From Bagarius yarrelli (lineage: Eukaryota > Chordata > Actinopteri > Siluriformes > Sisoridae), in contig VCAZ01000158.1 in assembly GCA_005784505.1 (NCBI GenBank), forward strand, positions 1,346,073 to 1,410,072: a DNA stretch of 64,000 bases, given 5' to 3'. The translations under genes and the position numbers were made by a program. Below are positions 1-44,428 of this stretch, in pieces (the first letter of the stretch is position 1; every line of letters starts with the position of its first letter). The notes beneath the pieces are model-generated. The model was not told the DNA's origin. It was given only the letters and a program-made list of their open reading frames with translations, and searched no databases.

Positions 1-2671
1 ATTTAATCTTCATCTAAATTCTTATTTATTGCAAACTATATTTAACACAGCTAACAGTTATATACGATTAGATATAAGACTTGTAAATGAATACACATAT
101 ATAAGCAACTTCTGTGATGTAAAACCAATCAGAGTCAAGCATTTTTCTGGTTTATGTTTGCTGCAATTTGCTGAGTGTGTGCAGTTCTGCACTTCTGCAA
201 TTTGCATCTGTATATTTATATGTAGTGTTAATTATGTTAATTAGTCTCCAAATAATTAATTTCGATTACTAATCAACATAAATGATGAAGCTCTGCTATA
301 AACAAAAATCAGAATAAAATAATACTTCCAGGCGTCATAGTGCTGCTTTTTAGGAAATACAACATCGCCTGCGTTACAACTTTATTACATATTAATTATA
401 ACTCATTATTTATTTCCTTTTTTGTTTTTAATTCCTAAAATTAATTTCCCACTGGTTTATGAGAAGCTTCAAGTCAAATTTAAACTTATCAGTTGAAGCA
501 CTCTTAATTTCATGACATGATTTAGACACTAACAAGCAGCTAAATTGACTTAATTAATTAATAAATCATTAAATTAAATTCCTTACATACTGTGAGAGTT
601 TCAATTTCAGCTCAGTGATGTGAAGATTTAAGCTTCAGAATAGAGATTTTTATCTGTACAATGGATCACAGCGCCATCTGCAGCCTTCAGTTCACTACTG
701 CAACTGACTAAGAGAGAAGAGAAGAGAAGAGAAGAGAAGAGAAGAGAAGAGAAGAGAAGAGAAGAGAAGAGAAGAGAAGAGAAGAGAAGAGAAGAGAAGA
801 GAACTTTCCTAACTAAAGCCTAAATTAATGTAAATGGCTGACGAGGTCAGATTTATAGCTGTAGTCTGTGTACGTTTGTGTGTGTGGTTGGGAGGTTTGT
901 AGGATGATGTGGGGGCTGTTCGGGGAAGATAATTGCCGTTTCTGCTTGCTGGTGTCAGGATGGTGATAATGCACAGAGAAACGATTAAAACTACACCAAT
1001 GCCCTAAGGGCTTTTTTTCTCTAAAACAAATAAATGCAATGTGTGACGATTCGGTCTCTCATCTGTGTGTGGTGTGTCTGTGTGTGTGTGTGGCTTTGTA
1101 TTGTCTCTATCAGTCTGATGCTGAAACAGTGTGTAGCACTATGCCATTGTCCTCTCTCACCTTCTTACTAAACACACAACTAGTCCCTCATCCTGTATCC
1201 AGGCATTTTACCAGACAACAATCAATAAGAATTTGTTAAAGACATAATTAGGACAGGATTAAGAGGGATAAGACATGATAAATACACGATATAAGCAAGA
1301 TTAATAATTAATTAATGTGTTATAATTCATCAACTTTTCTTCTGATCAATCACAAATCAGAACAGAGTTGTGTGTTTATATACTCTATGTCCTTATATTG
1401 TCTTCATTCACGAACAGACAGACAGATTTTAAGATGGAGATTTTTCTAAATAATTATTCTGTAAGGTGTACTAACTTTTGCACTCAACTTTAATCCATGT
1501 TTCAATAAATCAACTGCATCCATTAACATTTTTTAGTTTTATTTAGCATGTGTCCACAGTCGCTCCATCATGTTGTTTATTCTACTTTTCTTCAAGCACT
1601 TCTACAAAATTGCAAAAAAATCACCTCATTTTTAAAGGTACAGCAGCTGCTGAGGTCATGGCCCAATTCTCACACTGAAGCTCTTTAAACTTTATGAAAA
1701 TACGGATAAAAGTAAGTAAACGGATAAATGCAAATAATAAATAATGGAATGAAATAACTGACAAAGAGTAGATAACCAGAAAAACTAGATATTATATATA
1801 ATAACCAATTATTATAAGTGATTTCCATTTTTTTAAATGCAGAAAATAAAAATAAAACATAATAAAGGTTTTGTGTAAAAATGTAATAAAAAGAAAACAG
1901 CATGCACATCTTTAGCATTATACATTTTGAATCACTGACTTGAGAAACATGACAGCTTAATTTACTTTTTTAAAAAAGTATGATTGCACTAAAGAGTATG
2001 CTGGTCCTTGAAAAACAACATTCAGAGTGAAAAGTGGACAAAAACACGTGTTTCGTTTCATCATTGACATTTTATATATTACAAATAAAACGATGAGATT
2101 AGAAAATATCAGCACAAAAATTTGCATAACTCTCAGGAGAAAGATTTATGTTGGTATACACACTATTGAGATCTGGCTTTTTTTTGGTCACAAAGAGTTG
2201 ATTAGGGTTTTTTTGCTTTAAATACCTCAGAAAGCAGCACAGGTGTTAATGCGCTGGTTCTGACACGGTTTTGTTTCTAGAGCAACAGCACCCTTACAGA
2301 GGGGCCGTGTTCAGGGATGGATGTTTTTAATCTTTAAACAGGAAGTGACTTACAGAAATGAATTTGTTGCAAAATAATTGTAATGTAACTTATTATCATA
2401 ACCATCGTAATTTCTCCCACCTGTTTGATTTAGATTTGATTACAGCGATTAATTTAATATTGTTTTTTATCCAAAAGCTTTTTTAACTTAAAGCTAAAAT
2501 ATAATCAGTTTTGAAAAGGAGAGAAAGCTGTATAAACAGGCAGGATTTTCATAAAACTTATTTTCATCATCCACCTTAAAGTTTAGAGGGAAATTCCGGG
2601 GTCCAGCTGAGGAGAACTCCAACGCTCCAGAGTGCAGTGTGCAGTTTGTTCTGTGGTCCTGAAGCAGAGAT
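1..2671 (-). other. 3'UTR and downstream flank of kiaa1549l
   Basis: No coding signal on either strand; AT-rich. On the gene strand, AATAAA occurs at 1581-1576 and the variant ATTAAA at 2331-2326. Either could end the transcript and the true site is not decidable here. Contains the pentanucleotide repeat listed separately. Confidence 0.35.
714..803. repeat. (GAAGA)n pentanucleotide microsatellite
   Basis: About 18 nearly perfect copies of GAAGA in the 3' flank of kiaa1549l. Confidence 0.97.
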
Positions 2672-32566
<29,895 letters not shown>

Positions 32567-33159
32567 TTCCGTTTCCGTGACTGAGACATCTGTACGAACC
32601 GAACCGGAACCGTGAGTCCGCCGAACCCAACCCGACCCGACCCGAGCGCGCGCCCGCACCCTGACACGCTGTCCACCGCTGATCACTGAAATTTAGGAGC
32701 TGCTTTCCGGTTCGAGCCTCATCCTCCTCATCCTCCTCACTGATACTGCAGCGCGCGCGCACATGCAAACGCACGCGCGCGCGCGCGCACGCACGCACAC
32801 ACCCCTATCCGGTGTTCTCTCCAGGCTGCATCGATGCCGCGCTGTTCACTTATCGAAAAAATACTGGATAAAAAAAAAATAATAATTGCATATTAATTTG
32901 TTTGTTTGATTGTTTGTTTGTTTAATGTGCTTCATGCGCGTGCACATTACCCTTATCACCCTATACCCTTTCACAGATACATTCTGCCCACTGGTGGAAA
33001 ACAGAAGGCACTGCAATCTAATCAGTTCAACACCATCAGACTAAGAGGAGTTACACTGAAGATAAGCAGAAAATAATAGCACCCCCTTTAATTGGTCGTT
33101 CATCTCATCATATCTCTTTATATATCTGACAGTCGAGGTTTTAGGGGGCTTGCTTTCGG

Positions 33160-33312
33160 GGCTCTTAATGGCTCGGCCATGCTAAGAAGTTTGGGGTTTG
33201 ATTTCTAGCCCCACCGGCCCTTGAGCAAGACCCTCAACTGCCAATTGCTCAGTTGTATAAAGAGATAAATGTAAGTCACTCTGGATAAGGGCAAATGCAG
33301 AAAGGCAGAGAG
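33160..33312 (+). repeat. tRNA-derived SINE
   Basis: GGTTTGATTTCTAGCCCCA in the B-box region, then CCTTGAGCAAGACCCTCAAC, AATTGCTCAGTTG and a GTAAGTCACTCTGGATAAGG tail. Lies in the short space between hipk3 and kiaa1549l. Confidence 0.75.
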
Positions 33313-34512
33313 AAGAGAGAGAGAGAGAAATAAATAATGTAGTCCTTTTCTAAATTCTTCAAGCTTTTTTTAAAATTAAATGTTCAGCATTTTATTTTTA
33401 TTTCAGTGTTTATTTTTTTTTAGTTTTTTTGCCGCTTCTTATACGACTTGTGATATGCAAGATAAATAAATATTTTTTTTCCTAAAGTGCCTAAAGCTGT
33501 TTTTTCCCCAAATTCATATTTTACAATTAATTAATAAATGTAATATGAGTTTACAGTGTTTTATTTTTAGGACTGCCACTCTATATAACTTTAACATGTT
33601 CAGACAGACAGACAGCTATAGCTTCTTTCCAAATGTCAAGGGGTTTTTTTCCTGAATAAAAAAACGTGTGAGACCTGCAGCAATAAAAGTTTTTTTTATT
33701 CAAAGTGAATTTTGACAGAACACCATAAACTCGTTAATAATGACACCCAAAAAAAAAGCTTGGAGTGGAAAATCTGCTGGAAGTCTCTGAGAACTAAAGA
33801 AGATTCACACTGCAGCAAAGCGTCAAAACGCCAGGATTCCCTCCTCATCGGGCGCCCAAAATATTGCACAGTGCAACAGCTACATGGCAAAACGAGTGTA
33901 GCATCGAACGAAAGCCACAGAATCGAACGACAGGCGGATAAAAACAGTCCAAAAAGCAGGGAAAAAAGTGGCAACTTTAGTAACTCAAATCAATTTTTTG
34001 TTTTTTCGACCAGGTTTTAAGTGATTCAGTATAAAACAGCAACAACAGCAGATCAAAACAAACAACCTGAATTTAATGGATAGAAAAAAACAAACAAAAA
34101 AAAAACAACGTAGCAACAACCAATCCATAAAAACACATTATACCTTTTAAATAATAACAATAACAGTAATTGAAATACAGCTATAAGCGAGAAAAAATAA
34201 AATAAAGTATTAAAACAGCAATGATTAAACCTTTATCAAAAAGTATTTTTCAGTAGGGAAAAATTTTTTTTTTTAAGATTAAATAAAAGTCATTTTAACA
34301 TCTGATTAAGTTGCTGGTGACGGAAATTTTACAGGAATCAAAATACTTTGAAAGTCTGGACTTTTTTAAAATGTAATTTATTATTAATGTTTCCCATAAT
34401 TAGTATTAAAACTCAAACCGAACCGCTGCGTGTGTGACTAGAGACGTAAACATTTCCTGCAGCTGAAAGAAATAAAATTTGAGGGGAAAAAAAAAAGGAG
34501 ATTTGGTCTCCG

Positions 34513-34616
<104 letters not shown>

Positions 34617-36239
34617 ATACATACACACGCAGCGCCACTAGCAATTTTTTGGGCCTAGCAAATCCTTTCTATTTCTGTTACTACTAATAAAACTGATCTC
34701 TGGGGGCCCCCAAAGTGCACCCCCCAACCCCCATGCCTTAGCAGCTCTCCTGCTTACACACACACACACACACACACACACTTACAAGGAAAGCCCCTGT
34801 TGAGCTTCATCCCCCTGCAGGACTTAAAGAATTCAGAATGATTTTATTATTAAAAAAAAAAATAATAATAAAAATGTTGATTGTAAGAATTTCAGAAACA
34901 TTTACTATATAAAGCTCAAATTAATAAAAAACTTAAATTAATGATAATTAAGAATTTATTATCTGTATGAAAAAAATGAGATCTGGAATTTATTTAAAAA
35001 ATGAATTAATTTCTACACATTTTAAAGATACTTTTTATTAATTAATTAAATGATTTTTTTCATTAAGAATTATACAATTAACTTAAATGATTTTTTACAC
35101 TAGAAAAGGAAGTAAAAAAAATTATGAATAAAATTAAAAAATTTCTAAATGAGATTAAAACAAAATTACTATGCAGTTTTTTTTTTCTTTATCAGTTTTG
35201 AGAATATTTACAGCTTTTTGTGTGTAATTAGCTGATTAAATTATAAAATGATTAGACAATCTTTTTATTAATTAAATATTCTTTACAGGGATTATTAATT
35301 AGACGAAATAAAAAAAACTAATATTCTTCACATTCATTTTTTTTACATTTCCTCTAACTATTAATCCCTAATTATTATAAATTATTTGAATAATTAATTT
35401 ATTTACATTAATATGTGATGTTTAATTTTGCTGATTATTTATTTATTTGTTGTTGTTTTTTCTTGTCGTTTAGTATGATGACATAAGGGACGCGTCTCGA
35501 CCCAAATTTGCTGAAAATCTGAAATGTTTTAAAATTGCAAATATTTCTAACCGTCGCAATGTTTTCCTTAATTTCAGACTATTTCTTGCTAATTTTTAAA
35601 ATCCTGTAAAAGCTCTGGTGTAAGATAAGTAAAATGATTTATTAAAGACTTACAGTAAAATTACAGCTATAAACCTTTAATAATAACAATAATAATATTC
35701 ACTTTCTAGAAAATATTCTCATTTTTTTCTGGAGGCAGAACTTAGAGTTTCCCCTTCCTGTTTTGGCTTATAGAAACATTTTCTAAAAGCGAGCTGTCAT
35801 TAAATTAAGTTTATTCTGCAACCGATCGTTCTGATTGGAAAAATAACGAAAAAATTAAACACGAGAAAAACTTTAAGTTAGAGTTAGAGAATAAAAATCA
35901 AAAAGTTAAAATACTGTGAAACACCAGCAGCCCAGAGAGCATCAACACCTCAGAGTCAAATCCACAGCAATACAGTAGTTACAATTAACACTCCAAACAA
36001 GAGAAGAGAAACCCAAACACACACACACACACACACTCTTCTATCTCAGGCTAAAACTACAAACGCAAATTCGAGAAAAAACAAACCAAACCCTCGAATT
36101 TCACAGCTATCTAAAGTGGCATTAATTCTATAGCAGCTTATCTAGAATACATTCAGGATTAAATGATGCGTCTTATTACTTACTGAGAAAAGCCAAAGCT
36201 AAAACGCTACCAGAGTTTAAATACATCAGCGCTTATAAA

Positions 36240-36661
36240 CAGGACCGGCCCGTGGCATAGGCAGTTGCCCAGGGCGCAAAATGTTGTTGGAGTTTTTCTT
36301 TTTGTCAGATGTGCCTCCTGTTGATCACTCCTACACCCATATATATTAAGCAAAAATATTTTTTGCAGTTAACAAAATTTTAGTACTGATTTTCAGCTAG
36401 GGTCAGTTTGTAGTAGGGGTTTACCAAAAAATTATGATATTTAACAATGTCATGTTAGACTAATTTAAACATGCGCATCTGCATCAGGACATGATCACCA
36501 TAAGTCATTAATTATGCATGCACATGCAGTTACCATATATATACTTAGTTTGAAAATCAGAATTTTCTGGATTTTTTGTGGCAGTGTGAATAGAGTGTTG
36601 AATAGGGGGATACAAATCTACAATCTTTAGTAGGGCACCACCAGAGCCTGAGCTGGTCCTG
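36240..36661. mobile_element. Possible non-autonomous DNA element with CAGGACC termini
   Basis: The left end CAGGACCGGCCCGTGGCATA and the right end CCTGAGCTGGTCCTG are short imperfect inverted repeats enclosing 420 bp of non-coding sequence. No clean target duplication is visible. A related end (GCCTATGCCTAGAGCTGGCC) occurs at 7057-7076. Confidence 0.4.
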
Positions 36662-38474
36662 TTCATAGGACTGGGATTATTACAGGATACAAGAGGTTTT
36701 TATACACACAGAAACAGAAGCGACCGTGCTCAGAATTCATTACAGTCTTTGGTGCTGCACAAGCGACTTTATATAAAAAATTTACAAAATCAAAAATACA
36801 CAACGCATCGAGAAATCAGCAGGAAGCGGACGGACAGACGGACAGATCGTCTCCCTGACGGAATGTAGAAAAGAAGCACGTTGACACCGGAAAGGGCACT
36901 GATCCGATTCCAAAGAAAAAACACGTAGAATTTTTCCACCCATGCATAAATGAGAAGATTGCACAAGTCACGTCTCGTCAAGCTTCAGCACAAAACACAC
37001 ACGACTAGAATTAAAGAAATACTGAACACAGAAATTAGATTATAATCCCAATACTGAGTGATCTGTCAGACAGAGACGAGTCCCAACCATCAATCTCAGA
37101 GACACGCCCACTACGGCTTTAAACACACACAAGTTAATATGAAACTTAAAAATATTAAAAAGAAAACAAAAACGCACAGACATCCAAGAATCGACAACTA
37201 GAAAAAAATCGATTGTATTGCGGTTTTGTTTTTAAACAGTACAAACACTGTTAGTAGTAATTTTTATATATATTTTATATATTTTTGTTCAATTAATAAA
37301 AATTGATTATCAAACATTAAGCGGTTTCCGGATACTTGCTTTTTCTACAAGAAAAAAAAGAAATGAACACATAAAAGTAAATAAAACAGCGAGCGATAAA
37401 AGCGAAAAGCAGGCTGTCTTCAGAATACCGATGAGAAACTGAAGAAAAAAAATGTTTCTTGTACGGGAAACAGATTGTTGTGCAACAAGAAAGAGAGAGA
37501 CGCAGAGAAAGAGATAGAGAGAGACAGAAAGGGAAAAGAAAGACAGCAAGAGCGAGAGACAGAGAGAAAGAGAAGGAGAGAGACAGAGAGAGGGAAAGAG
37601 AGACAGCGAGAGACATCTATGCCAAAATGGGGTAAAAAATCAGACACCTGTAGGGTAACACGCAGAACAGACGAACCCGAAAATCGTTAAAAGTCCAAGT
37701 GCTGCAGTCCAATAGGAAATTTCTCTATATTTTTATCTATATTCATATCGAGATTTTTATATATACTATAAGTAGTAACATGAACATCTGGAATATTTAA
37801 GGCACTGTGGCTGAGGACATGTTGAACGGATGCAGCGAGCGTCATAACAAACATTTAAGAGCGACATCGTTTGGCGTGTCTACCATCCAATCCGACGCCA
37901 AGGTTTACAGCTCATGCAGGAACACATGCAGCGTGAAAAACGAGTCATTGTTCAATCTGTGATGAATCATGTGACTCTGTGACACCAGGAGAAATCCTTT
38001 AAAATTACAGCGTGAAGGTCAAGTGCAGGTTCATGACCACGACACTGGGGAAACTTTACAAACGGAGATGCGTCTCACAATTTCGAATAGAAAAATAGAT
38101 CTGAAAGGGAACGAGGAGGAGGAGGAGGTGTGATCACATGATTACATTTTTTTTCCAGGCACCTCCTTTTTTCAGCTGTTAGGTGAAAATCTGACCCAAA
38201 GTTGTAGAAAATGTGCAAAACATCTTTTTTTTCGCCTCCATCTTTACTTTCTCTTTACGTTCTTCACTGACTTGCATAATACTTTCAGAACAGCGTTTTC
38301 TTTTAAAGCTGGATTGATGTTTGATTGCACCCAAGTTGATGTGGTTTAGAAAAAAAAAAAGTTTGTTTGGGTTGTCTGTGTTACGATTCTGGGATTGGAC
38401 ACTGCATGATTTCTGGTAGCCGTAGGATCCCCTGGTGGAATACTGCGGCTGAAGGCGGGGTAAAGGTGCTGCTG

Positions 38475-38942
38475 TCAGATGTAGGAGTACTGGCCGAGTT
38501 TGGTGGGGCTGAGCGGAAACCCCGCATATGCCGGAGAGGCGATGAACGAGTGTGAAGGGAAAAGAGGTTTAAATTGACCCTGAGGGTGGAGCGTGGGCGA
38601 GGGCAGGAGACGGGCGCTGATGCCCACGCTTACCTGGTGCACCAGGTGCCTGGCTGGGTGTGAAAGGAGCATGTGGCTCCGTGTAGCACCAGGTGAGGGT
38701 AGAAGGTGCGACATGGGGCCGGTGGGCATCAGAGGAGCCGAAGGCGGGTACGAGAGCAGCGCAGGCTGTACGTGAGGCTGGACGACGCCCAGGGGCGGTG
38801 GGGGGCGGGCGGTGGAGCGGGTGGGGCTGCCGTGTGAAAGAGTAAAAGTGTGACTGTGCACCGTAGAGGGGATGAAAGCCTGAGGGTGACGGTGACTGTA
38901 ATTGCCGTTCCACTCTGTGTGAGTCGAAGCGGGATGCTGAAG
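38475..38942 (-). CDS. hipk3: hipk3 coding exon 15 (C-terminus and stop)
   Basis: Residues 1086-1240 plus TGA at 38477-38475. Acceptor TTTGGTTTCAG. Begins LQHPASTHTEWNGNYSHRHP, contains HTFTLSHGSPTRS, and ends with SPAYAGFPLSPTKLGQYSYI. The EWNGN and FTLSHGSP blocks confirm HIPK3. Confidence 0.97.
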   Translation of the reverse strand, partial: LQHPASTHTEWNGNYSHRHPQAFIPSTVHSHTFTLSHGSPTRSTARPPPPLGVVQPHVQPALLSYPPSAPLMPTGPMSHLLPSPGATRSHMLLSHPARHLVHQVSVGISARLLPSPTLHPQGQFKPLFPSHSFIASPAYAGFPLSPTKLGQYSYI

Positions 38943-41900
38943 CTGAAACCAAAAAACAAAAGACAGTTGAAGAATTCAATACACACCAGCGCAAATCATA
39001 TATACATTGCTCCAAAAAATAAAGGGAACACTAAAATAACACATCCTAGATCTGAATGAATGAAATATTCTTATTAAATACTTTGTTCCTTACATAGTTG
39101 AATGTGCTGACAACAAAATCACACAAAAATTATCAAAGAAAATCTAATTTATTAACCCATGGAGGTCTGGATTTGGAGTCACTCAAAATTGAAGTGGAAA
39201 AACACACTACAGGCTGATCCAACTTTGATGTAATGTCCTTAAAACAAGTCAAAATGAGGCTCAGTAGTGTGTGTGGCCTCCACCTGCCTGTATGACCTCC
39301 CTACAACGCCTGGGCATGCTCCTGATGAGGTGGCGGATGGTCTCCTGAGGGATCTCCTCTGTGGTGCAACGTGCAGTCTGTGGTGCAACGTGGCGTTGGT
39401 GGATGGAGCGAGACATGATGTCCCAGATGTGCTCAACTGGATTCAGGTCTGGGGAACGGGCGGGCCAGTCCATAGCATCAATGCCTTCGTCTTGCAGGAA
39501 CTGCTGACACACTCCAGCCACATGAGGTCTAGCATTGTTTTGCATTAGGAGGAACCGGCATATGGTCTCACAAGGGGTCTGAGGATCTCATCTCGGTACC
39601 TAATGGCAGTCAGGCTACCTCTGGCGAGCACATGGAGGGCTGTGCGGCCCTCCAAAGAAATGCCACCCAACACCGTTACTGACCCACTGCCAAACCGGTC
39701 ATGCTGGAGGATGTTGCAGGTAGAAGAACGTTCTCCACGGTGTCTCCAGACTCTGTCACATGTGCTCAGTGTGAACCAGTGTGAACACACCCCCACCTGT
39801 GGACGTCGGGCCCTCATACCACCCTCATGGAGTCTGTTTCTGACCGTTTGAGCAGACACATGCACATTTGTGGCCTGCTGGAGGTCATTTTGCAGGGCTC
39901 CTGTTCCTCCTTGCACAAAGGCAGAGGTAGCAGTCCTGCTGCTGGATTGTTGCCCTCCTACGGCCTCCTCCACTTCTCCTGATGTACTGGCCTGTCTCCT
40001 GGTAGCGCCCCCATGCTCTGGACACTACGCTGACAGACACAGCAAACCTTCTTGCCACAGCTCGCCTTGATGTGCCATCCTGGATGAGATGCACTACCTG
40101 AGCCACTTGTGTGGGTTGTAGACTCCGTCTCATGCTATCACTAGAGTGAAAGCACCGCCATCATTCAAAAGTGACCAAAACATCAGCCAGAAAGCATAGG
40201 AACTGAGAAGTGGTCTGTGGTCACCACCTGCAGAACCACTCCTTTATTGGGGGTGTCTTGCTAATTGCCTATAATTTCCACCTGTTGTCTATCCCATTTG
40301 CACAACAGCATGTGAAAGTGATTGTCAGTCAGTGTTGCTTCCTAAGTGGGCAGTTTGATTTCACAGAAGTGTGATTGACTTGGAGTTACATTGTGTTGTT
40401 TAAGTGTTCCCTTTATTTTTTTGAGCAGTGTATATACAGTATATATTTATTAAAATTTGCACTTTGTGTTCATTACTTTCATTACAATATTTTTCAGTAA
40501 TCTTTTTACCCAAATTATAATTGCATCACTTAAAGTACTGTTAAAATTAAAATAAAAACTTTTTATATGAAAAAATATAATAGCTTATAAATGTAGATAT
40601 TGAAAATAAAAGATAGAATAAAGTTTCAGATTTCAACAGTATTAAAATATGAAAATGAAAAATTCTGTATAGTATAAAACAATAAAATATCACAATACAT
40701 ATTTATTCAACAACAAAGATATAAAGGAAATATTTTAGGACATATTATTAATATTATATAGTTTAAGTCAATAGAGGAAACTTAAACTTAAATATTAAAC
40801 CTGTAAAAAATTTAAGGTCATATTTCTGATTTTAGAGAAACACTTACCTGTCCGAAAGGTGGGGGTGGTGGTGGGGGTTGCTGTGATAAAGGGAGCGGTC
40901 GGTTTAAAAGCGATGTGGTGTGATGAGACTGTCTGACAGCACCGGCACGTCCTTTCGACTGACACGTCGGTTCTAAAACTGATCAAAAAAAAAAAAAGTT
41001 GCCATAAATCATTAAAAAAAAATAAAGGCATAAAAATTAATTATCATCATCTTCAAATTAAATTATTCTGTTGCTATAGAAATCTGTGGTTTGATATGCA
41101 AAGGAACAGTAACGGTTTCGTACCTGTCCTGGCCGTCATGACGTTCTTGTTGTTATTTTGTCTCATGGGAGGTACCATCATGGTCCGAACAGGATCTTTA
41201 CTCATTTCCGTCTCTGCCTCTGCACGACTGTTACAGTTCTGATTACCGTCAGCGATGAAGCGAGTGTCCAGGAAGGGACTGTCCACTCGACCTGACGAGT
41301 CTGAGGCAGGAGAGCCGTCTACCGTATCACAGCCGCTCTCTCCCTCGTCCCCAGACATGCTGCACTCACAGACAAAAATGTTTTATATTGATTATATTAA
41401 ATATTAATTATCACTATTCGATGGTTTAAAAGTGTGTGTGTGTGTGTGTGTGCGTGTGTGTACCTGTTGGGTCTCTTGCAGGGAGAGGTCCTGGACTGCA
41501 CTGATGCTGATGAGCTTGTACTGAGGCTGGAATCTGGACTGCTGAGAGAACACACACTCTCCATATTCAGTGTATTTCGACACGCCTCACACTCCGGACT
41601 GCCTTTACACCTTAAACACAAACAAAGGCTATATACACAACATCTATAAAACCATAAAAAAATTGAAAAGCATTAAAAATATTATTATACAAATATTATT
41701 AAAACACCGGTGAGAATATGACGTACAAAAAAAAAAAAAAAAAAAACAAAAAAAAGTTCATTTATGTAAAAAAATTAAATGTAAAAATACTATTTTTTAA
41801 ATTACTGGTATTGTGATGGGGTTTTTTAAAAATTCATTTTAATTTCTAATCGTTTTATTTATTTGTTTTTTTGCTTCTTATCATTGTTTTATATATATAT

Positions 41901-44096
41901 TGTTATTTTTATATTACTTGAATGGGTATTTAATAATTTTACAGTTAAGTTTTAATACAATTTAAGTATTATTTCTATATATAATTAAAATAATATGCAT
42001 TATACATAATTTTATAAATTATTTAACTTATTAAATTTAAAAGAAATGTAAAAAACTTTTTTAAATCATGTAATTAAATGAATGAACTAATAAAAATATT
42101 TCTTGTTAAGTGTCAATTTTGAGCTTGTTCCACTTCATATTATTATTGTAATTTTATGTTCTGGATTTTTTAAAATATAATTTTTTAATATATATTTAAC
42201 TTTATAAATATCTTTGAAAAATTATTTTTTTATTTCTGAAACAGTGGTTTTATTGTGTGCTCACTCTGCTGAGTGTCTCTGTGATCCTTCCTCTTCCTCA
42301 TCCTCATCATCGCTGCTGATGCTGATTACGCTGCCTGTCGGACTCGGGGTTTCAGCTGTCACCGCCTGCCTCTGCGTCTCGGACGTGCCTGGGGGATTTG
42401 ACCCTGCCTCCACCTCTATGTCCACCTTACACCATGCAGACTCCTCCTTCTGTGGCTCCGCCTCCACCACACACACTCCTGTCTCAGGACACCGACCCTC
42501 CGCTTCCTCGCTGCGTTTATGAGCTTCGGTGGTTTTCGGGGAATGACACACTGTGGTCTGTGTGTTGCTATGGTGTGAAAAGTTTGTTCTGGAATATAAA
42601 GACGTAATAATCTCAACATTAATCATAGAAATAATAACCCGGTTTTCGGTTCCACTCAGGCATCGACTCACCTGTTTGCACAGGGTTTGTTTCGTTTATT
42701 AGCAGCAGGCTGGGGCCACACCACGTGAGCGATACCGATGCTGATTGGCTGGTGTGCCGACATGGCCGTCATGTGATTGGTTAGCAGAGAATGGGGGTGG
42801 GGCAGGATGGCGCTATAGTGGTTTGCGTGAGGATGGACTTTTCTGAAAAAACATGAGGAAAACATGAGAAATGATATTTCAAACACACCTGGATCCCTCA
42901 CCTCCTCTACTCACTTACCCCCAGTCTGCCAGCCGCTGTGGTCCTGCCATAGAATCGGACACCACCGGGGTTACCTGCTGCCAGGCTGGAACCAGAATCT
43001 GCTGCGCCCGATTGGACCAGGTTTGCTGCAAACACAAACAAGATAAAATCTTACACAAACGCAAAATCAAACAACTGTATGGAGTGAATCCTACACGGTT
43101 TCTATAAACATTCCATAGACATTTCAGACATTTTAGCAATAAAACCTCGAACAGGGAATCGCAAATGTTTGGTATAAATGGTAATAAATGCTTATTTCTA
43201 GAGTTTAAAACCCTGAAAAAAAGAATTCTCTCTCTGTGTTTAATCTCTCTCTCCCTTAAACAAACTATCAGTTCCTCCCCATCTATTTATTCCTACTTCT
43301 ATTCGTTTCTCTTTCTTTCTTTAGTTCTTTCTTCATTTTTTCTTTCCACACCTGTGTTGAATAAACATTGTAATATGCAAGTTTATTGGTAATTTTTTTG
43401 TTGTTGATGTTTGCTTGACGGATCTGTTTGATGATAATTGGAGGATTAAACTTCTGTTCTGATGTTTGTTTCTATGAAACTACACAGTACTCTTCCTCAT
43501 TAATATTTAAATGAGCTTTAACACTTCCTGTCAAAATGATTTACTCTTTTATCTTTATAAAGATTTTATTTCTGGCCTTAAAAATCCACTGGTCCCTTAC
43601 AGAAATACAAAACTTCTATTAGCTACATATGTGTTTATTCGAATTATTTATTTATACATTTTATTTTATGTAAATTTAGAAAGGAATCCAATGACCTCAA
43701 TGAGGCGTACTGAGTGTCTTTAAAACAGGAAAATTAATAACAAGAGTGTGATGGGAAAAAAGAATGGGGCTTCCTATCTGTCAATCATTCCTGCCGGCTG
43801 CTACATGGGTTCTAATTTTAAACGTGACTGGCGGTCAGACGAGCGCGTACCTGTGTGATGACACCTGGTCTGATCTGTAAGGACTGGATAGCGGGGGCCT
43901 GGGTGACCAGCGGGACCGTGCTCTCCATTCGAACCGAGTAACCGGTGGGCTTGTTGGGGTTTGGAGGGAGACCTGTGGGCGGAGTAAGCAAAATAGGCTC
44001 CTAACTTTCTCAGCTGCTGCACGTCTTGTAGGCGTGGCCTAATCAGATATTCACTGCATATAAAAATCTTTACAGTTTGTTATTTACAGTAGCATT

Positions 44097-44131
<35 letters not shown>

Positions 44132-44184
44132 AACACACACACAAACACACACACAAACACACACACAAACACACACACACACAC

Positions 44185-44228
<44 letters not shown>

Positions 44229-44233
44229 AACAC

Positions 44234-44264
<31 letters not shown>

Positions 44265-44362
44265 AACACACACAAACACACACACAAACACAAAACACAC
44301 ACAAAACACACAACACACAAACACAACACACACACCACACACACAACACACACACACACACA

Positions 44363-44428
<66 letters not shown>

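Noticed and set aside
33712..34020. 102-aa plus-strand open frame
   Set aside because: Lies in the A-rich probable hipk3 3'UTR, has Lys/Asn-biased composition and no recognisable domain.
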